Of a DNA stretch of 64,000 bases, positions 11,935 through 23,952 are shown piece after piece. Positions within the stretch are counted from its first letter, which is position 1, and each line of letters begins with the position of its first letter. Source of the stretch: Ottelia alismoides. Taxonomy: Eukaryota > Streptophyta > Magnoliopsida > Alismatales > Hydrocharitaceae. The notes beneath the pieces were generated by a model. The model worked only from the letters and a program-made list of their open reading frames with translations, was not told the DNA's origin and made no database searches. The stretch spans positions 1,338,307-1,402,306 of the forward strand of contig JAZKJV010000386.1 in the NCBI GenBank assembly GCA_037367405.1. The letters run 5' to 3'. Position numbers and translations under genes: made by a program.

Positions 11935-14900
11935 TGATAACCGCTCCCGCTACCCTTGTTAATTCGAGCAAATTAATGTCCAAATTAATTGATGATGTTC
12001 GTTGCAGTCGGATAACGAGAGGGAATATCAAAAACCACTTTTAATTTAAGCAAGTTAATTTTGAGTGGCAACTTTTTTTACTTGGGAGTCCAAGGTCGAA
12101 CTCAGGGAGGCAACTGTCTCCTTAGATAGATTTTTAGCAAATTTCCAGTGTTCAATTTTCGGGGGGAATATTTTTGGTCTTTTTCGGTTTTGATGCAAGA
12201 CACATGCAAAAATCAGGCCAGTTTTAAAGTTAAATCAGATAAGTGTTCAAATGAAGTTCAAAAATAATGAAACTTGTCCAGATGATGAATTATGATGAAA
12301 TTAAGCTACCGTATTTTTTTTGGAATTTTCTGACACTAAATGAATTAAATATGAATGAACAATGAATGTAGGGTGATTTTGACTAATTTAATTTTAATAA
12401 ATATCAAATCACAATATTTTTGGGAATAAAAATTATCCTAGATAAATCTAAAGATGAGGAATCCAGGAAAATTGTCAGACCTTAATTTTGATGTGAGATG
12501 AACCTATTAAAAATAAACTAAGGAAATCACCAAAAAATTTATTTAGGCCTCGAAATGCATGTAATTGAGATGAAATTTTTATGCAAGGCGCATCTAATTA
12601 TCCTAGAGCTAATGCGATTTTTTTTGGGAATTTTTGGAGTTACAGAGAATTTGTTTTTAATTAAAAGGTGAAATTGGGCAAAATATGACAAAAATAGACC
12701 AATTAATTAATTAAAAATCCCACTGATATCATAAAATTATGCCAAGGGTCACATAAGATAAAGGACAAGTTAAACTACAACATGTAATTTTTGGAATTTA
12801 AAAATTATGAGATATGGACACCTAAATACACGTGCAAAGACAGGGGTATAACTACAATATAGGAATTTTAAATTGATAAAAATAAAATATGCTGACAGGG
12901 ACCTTTATGCAATTACCTAGAATGCAGGGGTGTGGAATGCAATTTCTCCACAGGCGCACGTGCTCCTCACGTAGGGGCGCTTAACAGGGACCAATTTGCA
13001 ATTTCAGAAACTTCCCGGGGCTTCAGTGCAATTTGCTCAGGCCGCACGTGCTGCTCACGTGGGGCGCCTTAGGCTCGGGTGACTTCAGAGGCTCGGGCGT
13101 TGGCTTGACTGCTCTGGAGGTTCAGAGGAAGGCTCGGCGAAGCTTCGAGTGATCTGAGCCTAGAGGTCGGGGAAGAGGCTCAGCTCGGGGCGACGTGTCG
13201 CGATCAAGACCGTCAGATCAAGACCGATCCAATGACTGATGGCTGATGACGCGTAGAGAATCAGTGACCGTTGGATCTGGATTGATCCAACGACTCTCTA
13301 CTGCTCCGACTGACATCGACGTGGCTTGCTCCTGAGCGTGGGATCAAGGATGATCCTACGGCTCCTTTGCGAGGCTACGTGGTGTGATGCTGACTGTTCG
13401 ATCAAGATGATCGAATGGTGGCCGAACGTCGTCTCCAACGATCCTCCGCCACCTGCGGAGGAGAAGGCAGGGCTCCGGCGAAGGGGGGCTTGCTCCGCCT
13501 CGTCCTCTAGGCATCGATGAAGCTCATCGGAGGGTCTGGAGAAGCTCGGAAGATGCGCGGATGGTCGGCGTAGCCTCCGGTGGTTTTAGGAGCGGAGGAG
13601 GAGATCTGGGGCACGATGGCGATGAAGCTCGAAGGGAGCTCCGATGAGCTTCCAGCCAGTGATGGAAGGAGCACCTGCAAGGGGTTAGAGGATAGCCGAA
13701 GCACGTGGGCTGTGCGTGGAGTTGTGCTGGGTGAACGACGAGTCCTATGAAGGAGTGGGGGGGTGTCCTGTGATGGTGCTCCACCGAGGTGGCGGAGCTG
13801 GAGTCGATGAAAGTCGAGATGCGGTGTTTGAGGGAACGGAAGGGTGCGCGAAGATCAGAGCTCCGTCGAGGAGCTCAGAGGGATGAAGGTGGAGCGAGAA
13901 GATGGCGGTGGGGAGTGAATTAAATCGGAGAAAAGCAAATAAAAATAAGAAGAAGATCAGAAGAGAAATGGAGGTGGCTACCTGGGGAATGGAGCTCAGA
14001 TTTGAGCTCGAGGTCGTCGCTCAAAGGGTCGGTAGAGCCCTGAGCTCACGCAGCTCGCGGAGGAGGGGCTGCAGCACGGCGGTGGCGGCCGTGGATCTCG
14101 CCGGAGAAGACACCTGTCTTCGCTCGAAGACACGCCCAATTGCTGTCACCAATGGATTGATCTGAGCTCGAGGAATCTCTCTGGAATGGCAGATGGGAGT
14201 AAATGTGGCCGGAGGGCGAGTATTTATAGGATGAAGGTGTTGGCCGGAGTCGCGGGAAGGTGGAGTTCATGGAGGTTTTGGGGCGACTCTGGTGGGAGTT
14301 GTGGTGAGTGAAGGAGCTGGTGAGGACGAGGGAGGAGTGGGCTCCACGTGGCGGTGTTGGCGATCAAAGAGGGTGGTTGGAGTGGGTTCGAGAATAGAAA
14401 GTGGCAGCCCCTCGCGCAAAGCTGAGATCGTGGGAGAGAGGTCGTCTGGAGGTAGGAGACGAAGTCCTGGTCGTTGGATCTTGTGATCCAACAACCCAGA
14501 TCGAAGCGCTAAGGAGCAGGTAAGATTAGATCCGAAGCGAGGCGATCAAGGGTGCTGAATGCGCCACGCGTCGCGTTAAAGATGAAGCGCGAGCGGGCGG
14601 TGTGGATTAAATCAAGGCGAAGCGATCTAAGGGATGCGATTGCGCCACGTGGTGCGATATGGGAGCGGCACTGGCGAATGGTGGAGATGAGCCCAAGGGT
14701 TTGATTGGATGGCTAAGGTTCTGGCGCTAAAGAACGGCATGGATCAAGAGATGAGGGCGAGATCTGATGGCGCAAATGCCGCCACATGGCGTGAGGCGGG
14801 AACGAGCGTCTGTGATGAAAGGCGGGAAGTGATCTGACGGTGGGGAAGAAAGGAACACGTGGAGGCGGCGCAACCGTTGGATCTGGATGAAGATCCAACG

Positions 14901-15584
14901 GCTGTGGGCGCGGGCAGCTAAGGCAAGGGGAGCGGGCCACGTGGCGTAATCAGAGGGCGCCACGTGGCCAGCTGTGAGTGGCTACGAGATGAAGTGAGAT
15001 TATAGAGAGAAGGAGGCCGAATTTGGAAAAACTCAAAACATGAAAGTTGTAGATCTTGATGAGATCTACAAGTTTTATGTTGATCAAAGATGGAGATGAG
15101 GTTAACTATGATACAAAATTACATGAATACAAATATACACATATATAGTATACATAGAGGCCCAAAAACCCAACTTCTTCCTACGAGCTCTAAATTGAAT
15201 GAAATTAGTCTCATTTTAAAGGTCTTTTAATGTGTATTATTATGAAAGTGAGTAGACCTATTTTGGAGGTTGTATGAGGGAGTTATGGGCCTTCTAAGAT
15301 CCAGAGGTTCTAGGTCTTTGTTGGATATTTTACAAAGGAGATTTCTGACTTTCTTCCTTATATTATTAACTCAAGATATATTATAAGGGCGGTGTTATTT
15401 TATAGGTAAATATTTTACGAGTGATCTTCGCTTCTTATTTAATGCAAATGTGAATGCTAAAATGCATGTATTATGAATGCATGTATGAATGCTAATTGTG
15501 AAAGACAAAGGGAAATATGCTGCTACTTACTCGGGAACAAGACTCTATTTTCAACTTTTAGAGTGATGAATCACAGATTCATCA
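11935..15584 (-). repeat. 3' LTR of element Y (left copy)
   Basis: This 3650-base copy reads TGATAACCGC...ATTCATCA on the plus strand. It matches the right copy throughout with scattered substitutions, and lacks a segment of about 65 bases found at about 30430-30497 in the right copy. A TATA-like TATTTATAGG lies near 14221. Several GC-rich open frames (13326-14963) fall inside it on both strands. They are repeated in the other LTR and are not genes. Confidence 0.95.
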
Positions 15585-15597
15585 ACCCCCTATACTT
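15585..15597 (-). other. Polypurine tract of element Y
   Basis: On the minus strand this reads AAGTATAGGGGGT directly before the LTR start TGATGAATC. It is the expected plus-strand primer. The same AAGTATAGGGG core is used by X and recurs inside the hairpins at 16991-17323. Confidence 0.85.
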
Positions 15598-16990
15598 AAA
15601 CCTTGCTCGTCCCCAAGCAACTAAATGAAATGCAAGAGTGAAATGATTTTGGGTTCCATACCAAGGTCATGAACAAAAGTTGAAAATGGAGCTTGACTCG
15701 ACCTTTGGATTAATTGTGTGGCGGAACCTTATTGGGATCTGAACTTAAGACCTAACAGACTTCAAGTTCCACAAGTCTTCTATTCAAGATGCCTCAACAG
15801 CCAGGTCAGAACAAATCCTCAAATGCAAATTTCTGATGACTATGATTCTTACTTGTACTGTGTAAGTGAAATGTAACTCTTCACATCAGAAATGACTCGG
15901 AACTAGCCTCCTCTAACAAGGTAACTCAATAACCCGGTCCAGTAACTCTTTCTCGAGGAACGGAGTATTCCCTTCTAAGTTCAAGTGCGTCCAGCTCAAG
16001 AAGAGGGGGTAGAGAAAAGAATGGAAGGTAGCCAGTGTAGCTACCTATCCCGGGATGCCTGACCAGTGTAGCCAAGTCATCCAGCTGTATTTCTTTGCTA
16101 ATATACAGACTCCGACAGGTATTTTATTTTCACTTGGACCTGTCTGATTTTTTTTGGAGTTTTTGCATTTTTTTTCAAACTCAAACAAGGTGCAGCATGT
16201 ACATCAGGAGTTTTTCCTCTTGAGACAGTAGACTATCCCTCTTTTGAAGCATTATTGCAACCCACAGCGTCCCGTCCTAAGACTTCAACACCACTAGACT
16301 AGGTTGAGATGCACTACCCTCCCTAGAGGAGGACGGATGTTTCCACCCGTGTGCTACTCCAAGCTAAAGGATTCTACCTCCTCACCATCTCATCAATGAA
16401 GAGCTACGTGCATTGTTCTTGTCCAAGTTAGGTCACTGTCTAAAAGAATCATGTGTGTGCACGAGATATTCTACTTAGACTAATCAAGATGACATGTGAA
16501 CATAGACTTGCATATTCAAAGAATTAAGTCACTTGACATGAGAAATCTTAACTCCAGTTCCTATAAGGTTCCTCTGAAATTAGGTGGATTAAGGTCAAAT
16601 CAAGTCCATCCTCAATATCTACTCATAACTTGGTTCAGAACCCACTAACTTTTCACCTTGCATATGCAAGATATGCAGATGAGAGATGCAGATGACATGC
16701 TATGAATGAAATGCAAGAATCTCTCTCTCTCTCTCTCTTTTTAAATGCAAGGATGCAAGAGTAAATAAGAAGCCTTAATTTTCAACAATTTTTTTTATTT
16801 TTTTTCACACTCTGGTATACCTCCTATGGTACAAGTATTTTATGAGTATTATACAGACTATACAAGTGTATTTTACAAAACATTTTCTCAATTTTTTACC
16901 CACCCGTAATTATTGCATAATATATACAAAAATACGTAAAAATACGCGAAAGTACGAGCTATGGGTAAATTATATATGTAATATATACAC
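15598..16990 (-). other. 3' non-coding region of element Y
   Basis: No gene is seen. The segment has counterparts in the 3' regions of Z and X, for example the stretch near 15937-16000 (aactctttctcgaggaacgg) and near 46500-46560. A CT run lies at about 16722-16738. Conservation between a pol-bearing element and pol-less ones suggests a cis-acting role, which is inferred. Confidence 0.6.
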
Positions 16991-17323
16991 GCCCCCTATA
17001 CTTAGCGTGTGCTATGTCCTCAGAGCAAGAAAAGCGATGAAAAAGACATAGCTCGTGCTAAGCGTAGGAGAGCTAAAATTACAAAAGTATAGAAGTCTCT
17101 CTTCCCCCCTATACTTAGGCTTTGACAGCCTAAGTGTAGAAGAAGATCAAAAATGTATGAGTATATACATGGCGGGCATCGGTTCCCCCTATACTTAGGC
17201 TCTGGTCAGCCTAAGTATAGGACAGGAATGAGTATGAGAACCGATGTGATTTGGGGATTTACAGAGAACAGACTCAGGTGGCTCATCCCCCCTATACTTA
17301 GGATCTGGTCATCCTAAGTATAG
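16991..17323 (-). repeat. Array of polypurine-tract hairpins in element Y
   Basis: Three hairpins at 17104-17139, 17185-17220 and 17287-17323 each have the form CTATACTTAGG-loop-CCTAAGTATAG, with the C run that is the complement of a polypurine tract. A fourth, looser unit with a long loop lies at 16991-17068. On the element's strand each 3' arm ends in the polypurine-tract sequence (AAGTATAGGGGG). The array begins about 135 bases after the end of the integrase frame. Equivalent arrays lie in X and Z. Confidence 0.85.
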
Positions 17324-17456
17324 TCCAAGATAGAGATAGATGAAGCTGGGATGAGTTACTAGAGTCGTGAGAGGAGAAAGGATAGAATATACATGAATGA
17401 TGGTATATACAAGTGAGTCGGTCTGAATCTTTCAAGATGCTGCTGATAGCTGGAGC

Positions 17457-18580
17457 TCACTGCTGCAAGGTCTCCTGCGCAGCTCGAGGTGTATCTGCTG
17501 AATCTGTCTCGCACATAAACACAATCTCCTCAACATGGACTAACTTCTCATTGGATTCGATGAAGTGTTTCAACAGTTGACCATTCACAAGGGATGTCGG
17601 TGCGTCATCTGCGAGATCTGAGATCTCGACACATCCGCTATCATGCACCGCTCGGACAATGAATGGGCCCGTCTACTTGGATTTCAACTTGCCTTGGAAG
17701 GTCTTCAGCCTTGCATTAAACAACCATAATTTCTGTCCAAGAACAAAGGTCTTTCGTCTGATATATCTATCATGCCAACGCTTCACCTTGTCCTTGTACA
17801 CCAAACTGTTGTCATATGCACGATTTCTGACTTCCACAAGCTCATTCAGATTCATCTCTCTCTGCTTCTGCCCAAGATGTGTGTTCCAATTGACCTTAAT
17901 TGCCCATTCTGATTTATGCACTAACTCTATGGGCAAATGACACGGCTTTCCGAATACCATTCGGAATGGGGAGGTTCCTAGCGGTGTCTTGTAAGCTGTC
18001 CTATACGCCCATAGGACCTGATCCAAGATCTGAGACCAGTCCTTCCTATCTGGGCGGACAAGCTTTTGCAATATAGTCTTCACCTCCCGATTCGACACCT
18101 CAGCCATACCATTAGTTTGTGGGTGGTAAGGGCTAGCGACATGGTGCTCGATGCCGTAGTCCTTTAGGAGTTTCTTCACCTCCCGGTTCACAAAGTGGCT
18201 ACCCCCATATGATATCATCATTTTGGGAATCCCGAACCTAGAGATGATATGATCTCTGATGAATTTACAGACAGTTCTGCTGTCCGCGGCTCGGGTTGGG
18301 ATAGCCTCCACCCACCTGGATAGATAATCTACCGCAAGAAGGATGTACTCAAACCCGTGGCTAACAGGGAATGTGACCATGAAGTCGATGCCCCATGCGT
18401 CAAAGACATCACAAATGATGACAGGCTGCATTGGCATCTCATCCTTGGGACCAACAGTTCCTCCCATTCTCTGGCATACTGGGCACGGCTTCGCAAGGGT
18501 GATGGCATCGTGAAACAGAGTCGGCCAGTAAAAACCACACCAAAGTATCTTCCATGCGGTCCTCTTCCCGGAGTGGTGTC
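17457..18580 (-). pseudogene. Integrase core and C-terminal part of Y pol (broken)
   Basis: This is the 3' part of integrase, which joins element DNA to host DNA. Visible features are the CPVC half of the HHCC zinc site, the first catalytic Asp in WGIDFMV, the region ISYGGSHF, and the Glu in NGMAEVSNREVK. The second catalytic residue, normally Asp in ISDGGSHF, is Tyr here, which should abolish activity. A stop at 17673-17675 interrupts the C-terminal domain, which continues in the same frame (TGPFIV..., VNGQLLKHF) to 17457. The upstream end is the solo-LTR insertion at 18581. The apparent start at 18635 lies inside that LTR and is not real. Confidence 0.93.
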
Positions 18581-21500
18581 TAATTAAGCCAAAATTCACA
18601 GGGTCTAAATAGTGTCTCACACAAGGCGGAGACAACCGTCGCTGTGGCGACCCGCAATGAATCCTGGACTAAAATCAACAATTAACCCACACTAGAATTA
18701 TCAAGAAATGACTAGCAGATGTGAAGTTAAAATTTATTTTTAACTCTGCACAAAAGATGTATAGAAGCAAGTATGCAGAGAGTTCGAACACAGGGAGCAA
18801 GGTAGGATAAATCCACAAGTGTGTGCGTGTGAAAGTGTTGTGTTGTCTACACTATGCAAGGCAAATGTTTTTGTGGGTTTTTGATTTTATATATATTTTT
18901 ATTTTTTTATTTTAATTTTGTATTTTGATTTTCTTTTTACTGATTTTGTATTTTCCTTTTATGCTTTATATTTTTATATTTTCTTTTTCAATATATATAC
19001 AATATAGGGAAAAAGAGGATAATTTATTTATAAAAATAGGTAAAAATACTCAAAGATCAGGGAATAAAATATTTTTGGACTTTTTATGATTTTTTACTAT
19101 TTTTTGTGATTTTTGGGAATTTTTCAAAATGTTTTTGGTGTTTTTAAATATCAAAATAAGGGAAAATAGTGGACTAGGTTGCTGGCCTAAATCAAAATGA
19201 GGGTGAAAAATACTAAACAGTACCCAAAATTCCTCAAATTAATTTTAGAATATAGAGAACAAAATGGGGAACCTACAGGACCTGAGTTTTCATTTTTATG
19301 AATTTTCTATGATTTTTTAGATTTTTATGAAGATTTTTAGGGTTTTCTAATTTTTAAGGTTTTTCTTTTGAAATTTTTAGTGCTTTTTGGACTGAAACTA
19401 GAATATGATAAGGCAAGAAAAATATATTTTTTTTGGAATTTTTCAAAACGTTTTGCTAATTTTTATGGATTTTCCAATGCAAACAGTAGGAAAAATGCAA
19501 GTTTTTGATTTTTAATAAATATGCAAATACAATAAAAATGTGCTGCAAAAATTTGGCGTGGATCAGCAAGTTAACAGGATCTTAACATGATTTTTGTGGA
19601 ATTTTTCAAATTACAATGATGCCTTAAATAAATGGAGCAAGCAAGCAAAAATATATGTCCTAGCAGGGGTATATATGCAAATATCAAAACATCCAGGGGC
19701 ATGCATGCAATTTTCCAACAATTATTATACTGAATATTCAAATTCATGGACCAAACACAAATTCTCAGACTCGCAGGGGTATCCTTACAAAATGTCCACC
19801 AGAGCGCGTGACTAGCACGCGCCTGGGAAGGACCTAGATGCAATATCCAAACGTCTGAGGGCCTACTTGCAAATATTCCAAAAGTTTTACACTTAACTCA
19901 ACAGTTCCTGGTCCTAAACGAAATAAACAAACGTTCGAGGGCCTCGCTGCAAAAAGCCCGTACCTCACGTGAACAGGTCACGTGAGGTGACGTGGCCGAG
20001 GACCTAAGCGTAATATCGGGATGCACAGGGGCCTAGTTATAAAATTTACAAAAGTTTTAAACTACTAAGGAAAGTTTCAGGACTAAAATAAAATTACAAA
20101 AAGTACGGGGGATTTACTTGCAAAATTCCCACGCAAAGGAGATCTGACGGCGAGACTCTTCACTTGAACACGTGGCGTGATCTCCTTGCACGATACCGCT
20201 TCGGCATGGACGCCTGAGATTAAATGATCTTCTCGCGATGGACGGTCCTGGGCATCCCAGATCTAACGACGGCTATAGCGTCTGGAGGCGCGACTCGATC
20301 CAACGGTTGCAAAGCATGGAGGAAGAACAGGGAAGAACGCCGGCGAGGCGAACTTCCCTGTGGCTGATCTCCTAGCTTCGGTGGCTTCTGGACGTCAAAA
20401 TGGAGCTGCGGCCTCCTGCCGGTGTCCTCTAGATGCTGGAGGGCTCAAAAAGCCTCGACGGTGACCGAGGTTCACCGGAGAGGCTGGCGGAGACGGAAGG
20501 GCTCGAGCGGCTCCGACGAAAGCCAAAATGGCCCCCAGGTGCGCGATTAAGTCCAAACACCTGCAATAAAACATGAGAGGACCCAGGGCAAAGTGCCTGG
20601 GTCCCGCGGTGGCGAGAAGGTGGAGCGAAACGATAGTTGGGCTCTTGGCCGGTGGTGCGCTCCGGCGAGGTGAGCGACTTGGGTGATATGATAGATGAAA
20701 TCGAAAATTTCTTGAGGGCTTTTACTCCTAAGACCAAGGAAAATGAAATGCACTAAAAACGAGAGGGGAAAGTGGCTGCCTCAACGGTCAATGATCGGAG
20801 GGAGGTTACCTCAACCGCCGGAGTTGGGGGAGGTGGTGGAGTCGCCTCCGACCTCCTTCGCCTTAGCTGATGGCACGGGGCTAGAGCTGTCACCTCCAGG
20901 TATGCGTGGAGCACGAGAGGAGCGAGGAGGGGTGGATCGAAGGGACTCGAATTCAAAAATGAAGTCAGAGGTACCATATATGTTGTTTGACCCGATGACT
21001 GAAGTGGTCCAAAGACCAAGGCGTATCAAGCAGATCTTCGATCCATAGCCCGAGGTTTCACTTGGGCGGGCATCCTTGATCATGGAGGACGAAAAGTCAA
21101 GAAGGGCGCGACACGAAATAATGCAAGGAGCGGCTTGGAAAAATCGACAAAAAGGGGTCGAATCCAAGGCTCTGACAGGCTGCCAGGGCTAGGACAGCCA
21201 GTTGACCAAGGTCAACTTTGACTGTCCCCTGATTGGTCCACGTGGACCAATCAGGAAAAATCCCTAGAAAAAGAATTATTAATTCGATAAAAATAGAAAA
21301 AGGTCGAATTAAATTTAGGTTATTAAATAAAAAATACTTATTATTTTATGTAGTATTTTATTCTAGTTTTTAATTATTTTTATGAGGTTTATTTTTACAA
21401 GTTACCTATTATGCCCTTTATAGGTATAACATCTATTTATTTTATTCTTTTATTTTGTGTATTTTAATTTTATTATTTTTATTTAGTATTTTATAAAATC

Positions 21501-22394
21501 ATAAAACACTTTTATACACACAAATATATTTTTATTTTATTTTATTGATGTGTTTTGTATATTTAATAAAACATAAGTATAATTTATATAGGTATAAGTA
21601 TAGGTATGATACCTATGTATTATATACATGTATTTTTATTTGAGTTTTATTTAAGTTTTTATTCTGATTTTGATGTACATAATTATTATAAGTAATATTT
21701 ATAAAAATATAAAAATATAAAAATATAAAAATAATGAATAAATAATAAAATGAATATTTTAATCTGTACATGTATACAATAGGGGTCCAAAACTCAACTT
21801 TCAAACCGTAGCTCCGCCAGATGCGAAACCACTGCCATTAAATAGCTTATTTTATTCTATATACAATTAAAGAGTGAGTTTGCTGCATTTGGAGTTTTCA
21901 TCTGTGAGATACGGGTCCGGGAAGTTAGGATTCTGGATTTTTATTCAGACCATAACTTTTTATCTGTAAATTATTTTTGATTGAAATCAATTTTGTATTT
22001 TTATTTATTTAATTATCTACAACTTTCATGTACAAAGTTTCTTTATTTGAAGTATAAAAAGTGGAACCAAAAATAGGTCCTAAAATTGAATAAAGAATGA
22101 ATGAAAATATGTATTGTATTTGACCCTTATCTCCCCCTACTTTATTCCTTGTCGACCTATTCATCAAGATGCCTAGGTCTTAGGGTTTTGGGTCATAAAA
22201 TATTTACAATATTTTATTCTTTTTCTTTTCTTTTATTTATTCTATAATTTTAGCTTTAATTACAGTATTTTATACACTATTTACATGTACATGCATGAAT
22301 GCTAAGATGCTCTAATTAAGGGTTTTTACATGCATTTGCTAGGGTTTTTGATGCCAAAATGATAGAATAAAGATGATGAAATGTGGCTTCATCA
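18581..22394 (-). mobile_element. Solo LTR inserted into the Y integrase gene
   Basis: The insertion is flanked by GTGTC (18576-18580 and 22395-22399). On the minus strand it starts TGATGAAGCCACATTTCATCA and would end ...GGCTTAATTA, where the expected CA has become TA. The integrase reading frame breaks after GGH at one side and resumes with HSGKRTAW at the other, inside the zinc-binding region. It is 3814 bases long. It carries a perfect 28-base palindrome (21228-21255), paired W-boxes (21201-21216), and AT-rich then GC-rich halves like the other LTRs. The open frames at 20429-21167 are within the GC-rich half and are not genes. Confidence 0.9.
21201..21255 (-). promoter_or_regulatory. Paired W-boxes and perfect 28-base CACGTG palindrome
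   Basis: GTTGACC-AA-GGTCAAC (21201-21216) is followed by TTTGAC and then a perfect 28-base palindrome centred on CACGTG (arm CCTGATTGGTCCAC, 21228-21255). CACGTG is the G-box core bound by bZIP and bHLH factors, and TTGACC is the W-box core bound by WRKY factors. A TATA-like CATATATGG lies roughly 250 bases downstream in LTR sense, at about 20978. The role as an LTR enhancer-promoter is inferred. Confidence 0.55.
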
Positions 22395-22755
22395 GTGTCC
22401 TCCTGCCTCCAAGCTGTGGCATAAAGAAAGGACACTCTGGTATTCCTCCTGAGGAATACACCGTCTCCAGACACAATTCGATCCTTCAAAGAAAAGGATC
22501 GGATCCTCCCAATGGTAGTGTCTCGCATCCGACTTAAGTCGGTCGATGTGGCGCTTGGGCCAACCCTTGGGAACCTTCTTGGAGACAAGATAGTTCACGA
22601 TGTTGGCATACCATGGGAGTGAGTCGACAACAAAAATCGACTCGTCAGGGAAGGAGTCTCGAATTGGTGAATCCTCAGAAGTATTAAGATCTTCGAGACG
22701 AGAAAGATGATTGGCTACTACATTCTTCTTTCCAGGTTTATCACGAATATCCGAA
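22395..22755 (-). pseudogene. RNase H-integrase linker and N-terminal zinc region of Y pol (broken)
   Basis: A frame change near 22785-22795 ends the RNase H reading frame, and the coding sense continues in another frame (RWILLIHKFDSDIRDK). It then runs through NYLVSKKVPKGW to the integrase zinc-binding start CHSLEAGGH at 22395. This supplies the two His ligands of the HHCC motif. The Cys pair lies on the other side of the solo LTR. Confidence 0.85.
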
Positions 22756-23952
22756 TCAAATTTGTGGATAAGTAAAATCCACCGAAGAAGACGCCTTCGC
22801 GTCCTTCTTCTCCATCAAGTACCGTAGAGCCGTGTGGTCAGTGAACATGATAACCTTGGATCCAATTAAATGAGATCTGAACTTGTCCAAGGCAAACACT
22901 ACCGCAAGCATCTCCTTTTCCGTAACTGTATAGTTACGCTGAGCAGTATCAAGCACTTTACTTGCGTAGTGTATGAAAAACGGGACGCCATCCTTTTTCT
23001 GTCCTAACACAGCCCCAACAGCAAAGTCTGAGGCATCCGTCATGATCTCAAAAGGTAGAGACCAATCTAGGGCTTGTAGGATAGGTGCGTCCATGATCAT
23101 TCCTTGCAATAGCTTAAAGGCTTCAAGACATTTGTAATCAACAACAAACTCCATGTCTTTGCCTAAAAGCTCAGTTAGCGGTCGGGCAATCTTAGAAAAA
23201 TCCTTAATGAATCTCCGATAAAATCCAACATGCCCGAGGAACGACCGCAACTGCTTGACGTTGGTTGGTGGCTGGAGTCGTCTGATCACATCCACCTTGG
23301 AAGGGTCAACCTCCATTCCTCTCTTGGAGATGACATGCCCCAACACAATGCCCTCCGTCACCATGAAGTGACTTTTCTCCCAGGAGATCACTAGATTAAC
23401 CTCACAACATCGTTTGAGGACTCAGTCCAGATTCCTAAGACAGGAATCGAAGGAATCACCGTGGACCGAGAAGTCGTCCATGAAGACTTCTAGGAATTCA
23501 CCGACCATTTTGGCGAATACAGCAATCATGCACCTTTGAAAAGTACCCGGAGCATTGCATAACCCAAAGGGCATGCGCCTGAAAGCATAGGTACCAAAGG
23601 GGCATGTAAACGTGGTTTTTTCCTGGTCCTCTGGAGCTATGGCTACTTGATTATAGCCCGAGAACCCATCCAAGAAACAGAAGAATTCTTTCCTCGCTAG
23701 TCTCTCTAGAATCTGATCAATGAATGGTAAGGGGCAATGATCCTTCTTCATCGCGGCATTTAAGCGTCTGTAATCCACACAGACGCACCACGACGTGGGC
23801 ACTCGCGTCACGATCTCCTCTCAATCCTCGTTGGTGGTCGTCTGAATTCCCGACTTCTTTGGGACCTCATGTATCGGGGCCACCCATTTCGAGTCAGAGA
23901 TGGGATAAATAAAATCCGCGTTGCACCATTTCTCTATCTCCTTCTTCACTAC
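22756..23952 (-). pseudogene. Reverse transcriptase and RNase H of Y pol (broken)
   Basis: The RT region shows DYRRLN, PFGLCNAPGTFQRCM and the catalytic FMDDFSV, followed by the connection LGHVGFYRRFIKDFSKIARP. RNase H shows MTDASDFAVGAVLGQ, the TEKEMLAVVFALDKF helix and MFTDHTALRYLM. All three follow the Athila pattern. In-frame stops occur at about 23821-23823 and 23422-23424, and a third at 23953-23955 marks the junction with the protease section. The product would be the polymerase that copies element RNA. As it stands it cannot be made in one piece. Confidence 0.95.

Noticed and set aside
13326..14963. Arg/Ser/Pro-rich open frames repeated at 30499-32174
   Set aside because: They are LTR copies of element Y with no recognisable motif.
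15598..17456. Possible env-like gene between Y integrase and the polypurine tract
   Set aside because: No open frame of useful length on the element strand; only hairpins and conserved non-coding blocks.
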